Origin: Actinomadura opuntiae
Lineage (GTDB): Bacteria > Actinomycetota > Actinomycetes > Streptosporangiales > Streptosporangiaceae
Length of the DNA stretch: 64,000 nucleotides
Reading direction: 5' to 3'
NCBI RefSeq assembly: GCF_030283205.1
Contig: NZ_JASNWF010000011.1
Coordinates: forward strand, 124,001 to 188,000
Notes under the pieces: model-generated
Database searches by the model: none
What the model was told of the DNA's origin: nothing
Seen by the model: only the letters and a program-made list of their open reading frames with translations
Made by a program: the position numbers and the translations under genes
Part shown: positions 8,213-16,012 of the stretch, piece after piece
How the letters are laid out: every line of letters begins with the position of its first letter
Position numbering within the stretch: the stretch's first letter is position 1

Positions 8213-8761
8213 ATGAGGAGTCGACACCGTCCGTACAATGGCCGGATGCGTCCGAAGATCTCTGTCCAGGGCCTGCTCGCGCTGGTCACGCTGGTCGGCA
8301 TCGCAGCGGATCAGATCACGAAGGCGCTGGCGGTTGCGGACCTGGAGGGAAAGGCTCCGAGGCACATTCTCGGCGACGGCCTGACCCTCGACGTCTACCG
8401 CAACTCAGGCGCGGCCTTCTCCTTCGCCCCGATGGCCACCTTGTTGTTCTCCGCGATTGCAGTCAGCGTCGCCGTCGTCATCGCCCGCCAGGCCTCAACC
8501 CTGCGTTCGAGCGCCTGGGCCGTGGCGCTTGGCCTGATCCTCGCAGGTGCCGTCGGCAACCTCATCGACCGCCTGCTCCGCGCTCCCGGCGCAGGCCGCG
8601 GCGCAGTGGTCGACTTCATCGACGTACGCTACTTCGCCACCTTCAACGCCGCGGACAGTTGCATCACAGCCGGGGCAATCCTCGCTGTGCTCCTGAGTTG
8701 GCGCGGCATCGTGATGTCGGATCAGACGACGCGCGCCGAGAAGGAGACCCTCACAGGTTGA
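8213..8761 (+). CDS. lspA: Signal peptidase II (lipoprotein signal peptidase)
   Basis: A 182-residue, four-helix membrane aspartyl protease that cleaves the signal peptide of prolipoproteins before the lipobox cysteine. All conserved boxes are present: ADQITKAL (residues 32-39), YRNSGAAFSF (62-71), GNLIDRL with catalytic Asp119, VVDFIDV, and FNAADSCI with catalytic Asp148. GGTGGAG lies just before the ATG at 8213; an internal ATG at 8246 is an alternative without a visible ribosome binding site. It stands alone in the decayed region instead of beside rluD or ileS. I infer a second, possibly horizontally acquired copy. Confidence 0.9.
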   Translation: MRSRHRPYNGRMRPKISVQGLLALVTLVGIAADQITKALAVADLEGKAPRHILGDGLTLDVYRNSGAAFSFAPMATLLFSAIAVSVAVVIARQASTLRSSAWAVALGLILAGAVGNLIDRLLRAPGAGRGAVVDFIDVRYFATFNAADSCITAGAILAVLLSWRGIVMSDQTTRAEKETLTG

Positions 8762-8784
8762 TCACCACGTAGCGGACACTGCGC

Positions 8785-9020
8785 CTGCCGGAAACTCCAT
8801 CCGTACTGGTCAGACAGGGGCGCCGATGAGCAAGTCACGAGACCCCGCCAACGGTCCATGTCGGCTCGTTGTCGGCTCGGCGGTTCCGAACCGGATCGGC
8901 ACGCGGCGGCACCGTACGGCACGAGAATCGGGCTCAATGCAGACGGATCAACACAGGCCGACACTGAGCAGGTCGCCTATTAATCCGCAGAGTGTCGAGC
9001 TGCTGGGATCCGCCCACCGG
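8785..9020 (+). repeat. Direct repeat B (partner at 1270-1524)
   Basis: The copy begins CTGCCGGAAAC, has the shared GTCGGCTCGTTGTCGG core from about 8859 with a run of about 55 bp that differs from copy A at essentially one base, and ends with TTAATCCGCAG followed by a badly degenerated version of the tRNA-Lys T arm/acceptor region (GATCCGCCCACC). The tRNA part is much weaker than in copy A. Together the repeats enclose 7.3 kb of broken genes, the two insertion sequences and lspA. Confidence 0.6.
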
Positions 9021-10033
9021 CATCCGTGTTCATCCAGGTGAGAGGCGGCCTTGTCCGTCGGTCCACTCCATCGACACGAACCAAGGGCGTCTGACGCTGC
9101 AGCGGCCTCTGCCGCCGAATATGATCTTGTTCGTCGTTGAGCACCTCCCATGTCGCGGGAGCCGCAGGGAGCCAATTGGGGAGCCAACGTTGGTGGACTC
9201 CCCAAGACCCGCCGCGACTCCCCCAGGGTTTTCCTGCAGGTGAGAGGCTCCCCGATCGACTTCCATCGACCTTGATCGACTGGTCTGCCGTGCCTGGGGT
9301 CAAGAGCTACTGACCACCAAGACCGCCCTTGACACCGATTGCGACTACCAGCTTGGTTCCGTCAGTCGCCGTCCCATCAGCTGATGCCCCAGTCACGTGA
9401 AGGCTTGAGTTCGCCAACGGAGTCTGCGTCTCCTTCACCGTCTCGGTCACTACCGCCCTGGCATTGACTAACAACAATCTTCGGGTAGCGCCTGGCCAGG
9501 CCAGCAGGGCCGCTTATCGATGATGCGCGACGTCGAATACGCCCTGCCAGGCTGAAGTTCCACCGCATCGTAGGCCCCCTGAAGTGACGTGCCCATCGAT
9601 ATGCCCTGCGATCCACCGACGGCCGGCAGCCCGTGGCGTGGCGTCCGGCGTCGCGCCGGTGACGGCCTCACCGTCGCGGACCACGCCGGTGAACCCGATC
9701 AGCTCAAGCAGCCGAGCGCCGGGTGCCCGCGGCGAGGCAAGCTTCGGCGGCTGGTGCAGGGTGCGGCCGTCGCTCCCGGGCGGCGCGGCCCAGTCTCCTC
9801 GATTACCGTATTTGAGAGATTTCTCCCGCCATGACCCTTTACGTCGTAGATCAACTTTACCTTGACGACACACTCGGATAGTTACCGATAGTCAAGGTTT
9901 CATTACTTTCTGCAGTGGCATGCTTGGGTCGGGTCGTCAAGAGCGCTGGTCATCCGAGCGCGGCGACGCTGGACCGTTAGGGCCCTGTCCCCTAACGATC
10001 GTGACGTTTCTCAAGGGATCGAGGAGGAGTTCA
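9021..10033 (+). other. Gene-poor stretch upstream of the integrase
   Basis: No convincing coding region was found here on either strand; the open frames are low-complexity shadows. At 9167-9189 the sequence has two GGGAGCC/GGGGAGCC units separated by AATT. This is the reverse complement pattern of GGCTCCCCGTTTGGCTCCC found at about 11,226 just after the integrase stop. I infer possible integrase arm-binding sites. The last 200 bases before the integrase are relatively AT-rich (GTTACCGATAGTCAAGG) and probably hold its promoter. Confidence 0.4.
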
Positions 10034-11212
10034 TTGGCAAAGATCATGATCGGTAAGTACGAGGGGTCGATCTACGAGGAAGGTGACGGGTGGACCGGCG
10101 CCATCTCGCTCGGCTTCGCCTCGAACGGTAAGCGCAAGCGGCTCAAGCGGAAGGGGAGGACCAAGACCGAGGTCCGCGACAAGCTCATCAGGGCAGCGAA
10201 GGAGCTCGAGGCCGGAGTCAAGGCTCCCGCGAACTACACGGTGGCCGACGCGGTCGAGGACTGGCTGGCCAGGGGGCTCAAGGGCCGCGATGCCGGCACG
10301 GTCACGACCAACCGCATCCTCGCCGACAAGCACGTCATCCCGCTCATCGGCAAGGCGAAGCTCAAGGAGCTGCGCGCCGACGACGTCGACGAGTGGCTCG
10401 ACAGCCTCAAGGACAGGCTGTCCACACGCACCCTGCAGGGCATCCACGCGATCCTCAAGCGCTCAATCCGGCAGGCGCAGGCACGGGACCGGGTCACGCG
10501 GAACGTGGCCGAGCTCGTCACGACACCCAAGGGGACGACCGGGCGCCCAAGCAAGGCGCTCACACTCCCCCAGGCCATGGCCGTCCTCGAGGCAGCCAAG
10601 TCATCCCGGTTGCACGCGTACGTGGTGCTCAGCCTCATGGCCGGAATCCGCACCGAAGAGGCGCGGGCTCTTCAGTGGAATCACGTTGTCGCCTGGGACG
10701 AGGAGGCGGACGCCTGGCGGCCTGTCTGCGAGGCCGGCTTCGAACACGACAGGTTCGCTCTCTACGTCTGGCGGTCGGTGCGAAAGCACGGTGACACCAA
10801 GACCAAGAAGTCTCGCCGGACGCTCGAGCTGCCCGCGCAGGCCGCAGAGGCCCTGCGAAAGCACCACACGCGGCAGGCCGTCCAGCGGCTCAAAACGGAA
10901 CTCTGGGAGGACAACAACCTGGTCTTCTGCACAGGGATCGGGACGCCGCTGGACGCCGCCAATGTGCGGCGCGGCTTCCGACTGATCACCTCAAAGGCAG
11001 GTATCGGGGAAGACTGGACTCCCCGAGAGCTCCGTCACTCGTTCGTCTCGATCATGAGTGACAGCGGGGTGCCTCTGGAGACGATCGCCGATCTGGTCGG
11101 GCACGCGGGGACGGCCGTGACCGAGAAGGTGTACCGGCACCAGCTCAGGCCGGTCATCACGCAGGGAGCCGAGGCCATGAACACGGTCTTCGGTCGGAGC
11201 CGGTCGGCATAG
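10034..11212 (+). CDS. Tyrosine site-specific recombinase (integrase)
   Basis: A 392-residue phage/AICE-type integrase. An N-terminal arm-binding region rich in Lys/Arg (about 1-65), a core-binding SAM-like domain (about 70-165) and the catalytic domain follow in order. Catalytic residues are Arg206 (AGIRTEEARAL), Arg334 in TPRELRHSFVS, His357 (LVGHAGT) and Tyr367 (KVYRH). Box II has Arg where many relatives have His (TPR-E-L-R-H), which is common in this actinobacterial group. I choose the TTG at 10,034 because GAGGAGG lies 6-7 bases before it; the frame stays open upstream to 9920. No excisionase or replication gene is next to it. Confidence 0.88.
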   Translation: MAKIMIGKYEGSIYEEGDGWTGAISLGFASNGKRKRLKRKGRTKTEVRDKLIRAAKELEAGVKAPANYTVADAVEDWLARGLKGRDAGTVTTNRILADKHVIPLIGKAKLKELRADDVDEWLDSLKDRLSTRTLQGIHAILKRSIRQAQARDRVTRNVAELVTTPKGTTGRPSKALTLPQAMAVLEAAKSSRLHAYVVLSLMAGIRTEEARALQWNHVVAWDEEADAWRPVCEAGFEHDRFALYVWRSVRKHGDTKTKKSRRTLELPAQAAEALRKHHTRQAVQRLKTELWEDNNLVFCTGIGTPLDAANVRRGFRLITSKAGIGEDWTPRELRHSFVSIMSDSGVPLETIADLVGHAGTAVTEKVYRHQLRPVITQGAEAMNTVFGRSRSA

Positions 11213-11262
11213 GTCTGGGAGCGGTGGCTCCCCGTTTGGCTCCCGGACGGCCCCGAAGATCG

Positions 11263-11291
11263 AAAAAGGTCCCGGAGTGATCTCCGAGACC
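11263..11291 (-). terminator. Rho-independent terminator of tRNA-Val(CAC)
   Basis: Read on the minus strand, GGTCTCGGAG pairs with CTCCGGGACC across a four-base loop (one mismatch) and is followed directly by TTTTT. It lies 24 bases beyond the 3' end of the tRNA-Val gene, so it ends that transcript. It also lies between the integrase stop and the tRNA. Confidence 0.8.
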
Positions 11292-11314
11292 CTTGCTGAC
11301 CTGCTAAAACGGGG

Positions 11315-11386
11315 TGGGCGATACTGGGTTCGAACCAGTGACCTCTTCGGTGTGAACGAAGCGCTCTCCCACTGAGCTAATCGCCC
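11315..11386 (-). tRNA. tRNA-Val, anticodon CAC
   Basis: A 72-base tRNA. The acceptor stem pairs GGGCGAT with ATCGCCC, the D arm is AGCTCAGTGGGAGAGC, the anticodon loop TTCACAC gives CAC (reads GTG), and the T arm contains TGGTTCGAACCCA. CCA is not encoded. It is closely similar to tRNA-Val(GAC) at 27,192. Its 3' end faces the integrase gene, the usual arrangement for a tRNA used as attachment site. Confidence 0.95.
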
Positions 11387-11450
11387 CGGTGGAACGTCGT
11401 GTGGGGTGTTCCGACGACGGAAACTCTAGCGCATGTCGCGGGGTGCTCGC

Positions 11451-12476
11451 TCATCGAGCGTGGGCGTGGGCGGTCTCGCGGCCGCCCGGGTGGCGGTGGC
11501 GCCAGACGAGGAAGACGGCGGTGGCGAGCAGGGTCCAGGCGGCCAGGGTGACGAACGGCAGGACGTGCTGGTGGCCGTGGAAGTAGATCGCGGTGTGCTG
11601 GGCGTTGACGGACGCGCCGGGCGGGAGCCAGCGGCCGATCAGGCCGAGGGGGGACGGCAGGAGGGGCCAGGAGACGGCGCCGCCGGAGGACGGGTTGCCG
11701 ATCAGGACCATCAGGCCCCAGGTGGGGATCATGGCCCAGCGGCCGACGAGGGTGTTGAACATCGTGAAGACCATGCCGCTGGTGAACATGGTGAGGGCGC
11801 AGATGCCCCAGGACTCGCGGAACGGCAGGTCGAGGACGCCGAGGAGCCAGTCGACGACGGCGCAGATGGCGAAGCCGCCGAGGACGGCGTAGGCGGCGGT
11901 GAAGAAGATGCGCTCGCCGGCGTTGAGGGCGCGGGCGTGCACGCTGAGCTGGATGGCGCCGACGAAGCCGATGATCACCGAGGCGAGGGAGATGTAGAAG
12001 ATCGCCAGGCCCTGGGGATCGGTGGGCTGGAGCGGTTTGATGTCGCGGACGGTCAGGGGGACGCCGGACGTGCGGCCGGCGATGGGGGCGGCCTGGGTGA
12101 GCAGGCGGGAGACGGAGGCGCCGGCGGCGGCCGCGACGTCGAGCTGGGCGCGGTCCCCCTGGAGGAGCAGGATGGCGAAGGCGCGCTGCTCCTCGACGGC
12201 GTGGCGGGCGGCCCGGTCGGTGGCGTAGCGGCGGACGGACAGCGAGGTGTCCAGGCCGGCGTCCAGGGCGCGGACGAGCTGGGCGGACTCCCCGTGGCCG
12301 GTGACGGCCACGGGGACGTGGCGGGGCGCGGGGTTCGCCATCGCGTAGCAGTAGGAGCCGGCGAACAGCCCCGCGGCGGCACCCAGGATCAGCAGCAGGA
12401 CGACGGCGGGCAGGAACGGGGACTCCCGGAAGGCCGTCCAGTGCTCGCGGGCCGTGCGGTGACGGGCGTGATCCAT
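11451..12476 (-). CDS. DUF3533/YhgE-Pip-like ABC-2-type membrane protein
   Basis: A 341-residue membrane protein with one N-terminal helix (about 23-46), an extracytoplasmic domain of about 120 residues (HVPVAVTGHG ... APIAGRTSGVPLTVRDIKPL), then five hydrophobic helices. This is the layout of the ABC-2 permease-like YhgE/Pip and DUF3533 families, in which the first helix and the later bundle flank an external domain. A GNPSSGGAV loop before the last helices is typical. Its transport substrate is unknown, and no ATPase gene is adjacent. The downstream end lies 65 bases from tRNA-Val. Confidence 0.7.
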   Translation of the reverse strand: MDHARHRTAREHWTAFRESPFLPAVVLLLILGAAAGLFAGSYCYAMANPAPRHVPVAVTGHGESAQLVRALDAGLDTSLSVRRYATDRAARHAVEEQRAFAILLLQGDRAQLDVAAAAGASVSRLLTQAAPIAGRTSGVPLTVRDIKPLQPTDPQGLAIFYISLASVIIGFVGAIQLSVHARALNAGERIFFTAAYAVLGGFAICAVVDWLLGVLDLPFRESWGICALTMFTSGMVFTMFNTLVGRWAMIPTWGLMVLIGNPSSGGAVSWPLLPSPLGLIGRWLPPGASVNAQHTAIYFHGHQHVLPFVTLAAWTLLATAVFLVWRHRHPGGRETAHAHAR

Positions 12477-12500
12477 GTGATCACGCTAGGTGATGGGCGG

Positions 12501-12926
12501 TCAGTTCCAGAAGGTGAGGTCCTCGACGTTCCACGGCAGGTCGAAGCCGTAGGCGACGAGGTAGCCGACGACGAGGGCGCCGGCGAGCACTCCCCCGGTG
12601 GCGCCGAGGACGGTGTTGCGGCGGCGCGTGCGGGGGTCGAGGGCCTTCTCCTTGGCGCGTTCGGCGGCGGCCTTGGCGCGGCGCAGGGCCGTCTGGGCCC
12701 AGGCGAACTCGGTGGCGAGGATGGCCAGCCCGAGGACGATCCCGACGATGCCGGGGCCCGGGGTGACCATCATGACGAGGCCGCCGACGAGGACGGTCGC
12801 GCCGACGGCGAAGACGCCCGCGCGCCAGGCCGTGTTGAGGATCGGGTTGCGCCGCAGGGACTCGCGGAAGCGCTTCAGGAGGCCGGGTTCGCCCGGTGGA
12901 GCATCCTTTTCGTCATTAATTGTCAC
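12501..12926 (-). CDS. PGPGW-motif transmembrane protein (TIGR02611 family)
   Basis: A 141-residue protein with paired hydrophobic segments around VMMVTPGPGIVGIVLGLAIL. The TPGPG motif followed by LATEFAWA is the signature of the PGPGW/TIGR02611 family of small actinobacterial membrane proteins. A third hydrophobic segment lies near residues 108-126. The N-terminus is acidic and hydrophilic and probably cytoplasmic. No function is established for the family. It runs in the same direction as the DUF3533-like gene, 24 bases upstream of it, so the two may be cotranscribed. Confidence 0.8.
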   Translation of the reverse strand: MTINDEKDAPPGEPGLLKRFRESLRRNPILNTAWRAGVFAVGATVLVGGLVMMVTPGPGIVGIVLGLAILATEFAWAQTALRRAKAAAERAKEKALDPRTRRRNTVLGATGGVLAGALVVGYLVAYGFDLPWNVEDLTFWN

Positions 12927-13205
12927 GCTTTTACCCTAAGCCAGAGGATCGCCGCCCCACACCCGCGAGCCTACCCGGCCGCGGCCGCCGCCGGCGGGCG
13001 GGCGATCTTTGGTGAAGATCGGCTTTTACGCAGGTCAGAAGCTGGTTTTGGACACGTGAGATGGATCACAATGAGCGGGGGCCGTGGAATGTCGGACCGC
13101 GCCCCGGCAGTTAGGCGTCATAGATCGGGGGGACATCCGGGAGAGGGAGAAGCGCTCACCGGAGCACCCCGCGAGCCAGCGGGACCGACGTAAGAGGGAA
13201 TGGCC

Positions 13206-13619
13206 ATGAACAGCAGTACCACCGTCTCAGCAGAGCTGGGCCTTCGTCTCGTCGTCCCCGACCGCACGAGCGTTCCCCTGCTCGCCGGGCTGGAGTACGC
13301 GGCCGACGACCCGTACGCGATCCGGATGGCCTTCTACGTGGGCGACGACGAGCCGGTGGAGTGGATCTTCGCGCGCGAGCTGCTCACCGTGGGGATCGTG
13401 CGCAAGGTCGGGGACGGCGACGTCGAGGTCTGGCCGGCCCGCGACGACGGCACGCTGAACATCGCGCTGTCGTCGCCGTTCGGCAACGCGCTGTTCGAGG
13501 TGCCGCTCCCTCCCCTGGCCGACTTCCTGCACCGCACCTACCAGGCGGTCCCGGCCGGCGAGGAGAGCGAGTTCATCGACATCGACGACGAGCTGGAGAA
13601 CCTGCTCTGGCCGTCGTGA
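13206..13619 (+). CDS. ssgB: SsgA-like sporulation/cell-division regulator (SsgB-type)
   Basis: A 137-residue SsgA-like protein, an actinomycete-specific family that recruits FtsZ to sporulation septa. Hallmarks are VSAELGLRLVVPD, DPYAIRMAFYVGDDEPVEW, FARELL, and the C-terminal FIDIDDELENLL. The lack of extensions fits SsgB, the most conserved member. The open frame begins at 13,200, but the GAGGGA at 13,194-13,199 is too close to that ATG and well placed for the ATG at 13,206, whose product starts MNSSTTV, like SsgB homologues. The 279 bases upstream contain no other gene, only a weak CGATCTT/AAGATCG hairpin. Confidence 0.88.
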   Translation: MNSSTTVSAELGLRLVVPDRTSVPLLAGLEYAADDPYAIRMAFYVGDDEPVEWIFARELLTVGIVRKVGDGDVEVWPARDDGTLNIALSSPFGNALFEVPLPPLADFLHRTYQAVPAGEESEFIDIDDELENLLWPS

Positions 13620-15032
13620 TCACTGCGACAGCCGGGCGATGTGGCGCATCTTGTTCATCGCGTCCAGCGCGGCGACCTTGTAGGACTCGGCCAGCGTCGG
13701 GTAGTTGAACACCGCGTTGACCAGGTAGTCCACGGTGCCGCCCAGCCCCATGACGGTCTGCCCGATGTGGACCAGCTCGGTCGCCCCGGTGCCGAAAACG
13801 TGCACGCCGAGCAGCTTGCGGTCGTCCGGTGAGACCAGCAGTTTGAGCATCCCGTAGGAATCGCCGATGATCTGGCCGCGGGCCAGCTCCCGGTAGCGCG
13901 ACACCCCCACCTCGAAGGGCACCTTGGCCTCGGTCAGCTCGTCCTCGGTGCGGCCGACGAAGCTGATCTCCGGGATGGTGTAGATCCCGATCGGCTGCAC
14001 CTCGATGATGTCGGACACCGGCTCGCCGCAGGCGTGGTGCGCGGCCAGCCGGCCCTGCTCCATCGAGGTGGCGGCCAGGGACGGGAAGCCGATCACGTCG
14101 CCGACCGCGTAGATGTGCGGGACCTCGGTGCGGTAGTGCTCGTCCACCTCGATCCGGCCGCGGCGGTCGGCGGCCAGGCCGGCCGCCTCCAGCCCCAGGC
14201 CGTCGGTCATGCCCTGGCGCCCGGCGGAGTACATCACGGTGTCGGCGGGGATGCGCTTGCCGCTCTCCAGGACGGTGATCGCGCCACGCGCCATCCGCTC
14301 GACGGACGCGACGGTCTCGCCGAACCGGAAGGTGACCGCGAGGTCGCGCAGGTGGTACTTCAGGGCCTCGATGATCTCCAGGTCGCAGAACTCCAGCATC
14401 CGCTCGCGCCGCTCGACCACGGTGACCTTGGTGCCGAGCGCGGCGAACATCGAGGCGTACTCGATGCCGATCACCCCGGCGCCGACCACGACCATCGTCT
14501 CGGGGACGTGGTCCATGTGGATGATGCCGTCCGAGTCGATGATCGTCCGGTCGTCGAAGGCGACGGTGTCCGGGCGCGCGGGACGGGTGCCCGTCGCGAT
14601 CACGATCTTGTCGGCGGTGACCTTCTGCTCCCGCCCGGCCGGCTCCCGGCCGCCGGAGACGGCGACCGCGTTCGGCTCGACGAACCGGCCGATGCCCGCC
14701 AGCACGGTGACGTGGTTGCGGGCCAGCTGGCTGCGGATCACGTCGGTCTCGCGGCCGATGACGTGCTGGGTGCGCATCCCGAGGTCGGCGACCGTGATGT
14801 CGTCCTTGACCCGGTAGCTCTGGCCGTACAGCTCGCGCTGGTTGAGGCCGGTGAGGTACAGCACGGCCTCGCGGAGCGTCTTGGACGGGATCGTCCCGGT
14901 GTTGATGCAGACCCCGCCGATCATCTCGCGGCGATCGACGATGGCCACCTTCCGGCCGAGCTTGGCGGCGGCGATGGCCGCGCGCTGCCCGCCGGGCCCC
15001 GAGCCGAGGACGAGGAGATCGAAGTCGTTCAC
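13620..15032 (-). CDS. sthA: Soluble (Si-specific) NAD(P) transhydrogenase
   Basis: A 470-residue flavoprotein of the lipoamide-dehydrogenase fold, which moves hydride between NADPH and NAD. The FAD motif LGSGPGGQRAAI is at the N-terminus. The active-site region reads GGVCINTGTIPSKT, where the second redox cysteine of disulfide reductases is replaced by Thr, as expected for SthA. A second Rossmann motif (VVGAGVIGIEYASMFA) binds the nicotinamide nucleotide, and YAVGDVIG marks the FAD pyrophosphate site. I choose the GTG at 15,032, because residues encoded upstream of it are Pro/Arg-rich and outside the family. The stop abuts the ssgB stop with no gap. Confidence 0.9.
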   Translation of the reverse strand: MNDFDLLVLGSGPGGQRAAIAAAKLGRKVAIVDRREMIGGVCINTGTIPSKTLREAVLYLTGLNQRELYGQSYRVKDDITVADLGMRTQHVIGRETDVIRSQLARNHVTVLAGIGRFVEPNAVAVSGGREPAGREQKVTADKIVIATGTRPARPDTVAFDDRTIIDSDGIIHMDHVPETMVVVGAGVIGIEYASMFAALGTKVTVVERRERMLEFCDLEIIEALKYHLRDLAVTFRFGETVASVERMARGAITVLESGKRIPADTVMYSAGRQGMTDGLGLEAAGLAADRRGRIEVDEHYRTEVPHIYAVGDVIGFPSLAATSMEQGRLAAHHACGEPVSDIIEVQPIGIYTIPEISFVGRTEDELTEAKVPFEVGVSRYRELARGQIIGDSYGMLKLLVSPDDRKLLGVHVFGTGATELVHIGQTVMGLGGTVDYLVNAVFNYPTLAESYKVAALDAMNKMRHIARLSQ

Positions 15033-15134
15033 GCCCCCAGTCTGACCGGGGCGTGCGGCCGGCATAAGGGGTTCCGGCGGACGAATCATGATCTTCGCGG
15101 CCTACCCTGGCCGTCGAGCGGGCACAGGTGGGTC

Positions 15135-15161
15135 ATGAGCAGGGGCAGGGGTAGGTCATGA
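15135..15161 (+). other. Possible 8-codon leader ORF overlapping ppgK start
   Basis: GGTGGGTCATGAGCA is repeated 23 bases later as GGTAGGTCATGAGCA. The second copy holds the ppgK start. The first copy opens a short frame (MSRGRGRS) whose TGA overlaps the ppgK ATG as ATGA. It may be a leader peptide coupled to ppgK, or just a duplication of the initiation region. Confidence 0.35.
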
Positions 15162-16000
15162 GCATGCGGATGCTGGGGATCGACATCGGCGGGTCCGGGA
15201 TCAAGGGCGCGCCGGTCGACGTGTCCACGGGCGGGTTCACGGCGGAGCGGTACCGGGTCGCGACGCCGCACCCGTCGAAGCCGGACGCGGTGGTGAAGGT
15301 GCTCGCCGAGGTGGTGGAGCACTTCGAGTGGGAGGGGCCGGTCGGCGTCACCTATCCGGGCGTGGTGATCGACGGGGTGACGCTGTCGGCCGCCAACGTC
15401 TCCAAGCACTGGATCGGGCTGGACGCCGCGTCGCTGATCGCGGACGCGACGGGCCGGGAGATCACGCTGCTGAACGACGCGGACGCGGCCGGGGTCGCGG
15501 AGATGCGGCTCGGCGCGGGCCGGGGCCGCAAGGGCACGGTGGTGGTGCTGACGCTGGGGACCGGCATCGGCAGCGCCCTGTTCACCGACGGGGTGCTGGT
15601 GCCGAACACCGAGTTCGGGCACATCCAGATCAACGGCAGGGACGCCGAGGTCCGGGCGTCGGCGAAGGCCCGCGAGGAGCACGATCTCAGCTGGGAGAAG
15701 TGGGCGCGGCGGCTGAGCGAGTACATGGCGCACCTGGAGGCGCTGATCTCCCCGTCGCTGATCATCGTGGGCGGCGGGGTGAGCAAGAAGGCCGACCGGT
15801 TCGTCCCGCTGATCGAGGGCGTGCGGGCGCCGATCGTGCCGGCGCGGCTGGTGAACAACGCGGGGATCGTGGGGGCGGCGATGGCGGCGGCCGCGGCGCA
15901 CCCCGCGGAGGTCGCCGGGCCGGGCCCGCACGAGGTGCGCGAGGCGGGCACGACCGGCGGGCGGCAGCGCGAGGGCGGGACGGCCGAGGCCGCCCGCTGA
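15158..16000 (+). CDS. ppgK: Polyphosphate glucokinase
   Basis: A 280-residue ROK-family sugar kinase. LGIDIGGSGIKGAPVD is the phosphate-binding motif, VTYPGVVIDG and LNDADAAGVAE carry the catalytic Asp, and LTLGTGIGSALF with NTEFGHI completes the core. The family phosphorylates glucose with polyphosphate or ATP, a hallmark enzyme of actinobacteria. The last ~45 residues are Ala/Gly/Glu-rich and probably disordered. Several ATG codons lie close together (15,158, 15,164 and 15,170); the first overlaps a tiny leader frame. It converges on the alpha-mannosidase gene with a 12-base gap. Confidence 0.9.
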   Translation: MSMRMLGIDIGGSGIKGAPVDVSTGGFTAERYRVATPHPSKPDAVVKVLAEVVEHFEWEGPVGVTYPGVVIDGVTLSAANVSKHWIGLDAASLIADATGREITLLNDADAAGVAEMRLGAGRGRKGTVVVLTLGTGIGSALFTDGVLVPNTEFGHIQINGRDAEVRASAKAREEHDLSWEKWARRLSEYMAHLEALISPSLIIVGGGVSKKADRFVPLIEGVRAPIVPARLVNNAGIVGAAMAAAAAHPAEVAGPGPHEVREAGTTGGRQREGGTAEAAR

Positions 16001-16012
16001 CCCTCGCGCCGG

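Noticed and set aside
9021..9900. Second attachment copy of the tRNA-Val 3' end
   Set aside because: I looked for GGGTTCGAACC and GGGCGATAC upstream of the integrase and found neither, so no att pair is claimed.
11433..13193. Plus-strand open frame of 586 codons
   Set aside because: It is antisense to the DUF3533-like and PGPGW membrane protein genes and is a Gly/Glu/Asp/Val-rich shadow; both opposite genes have family motifs.
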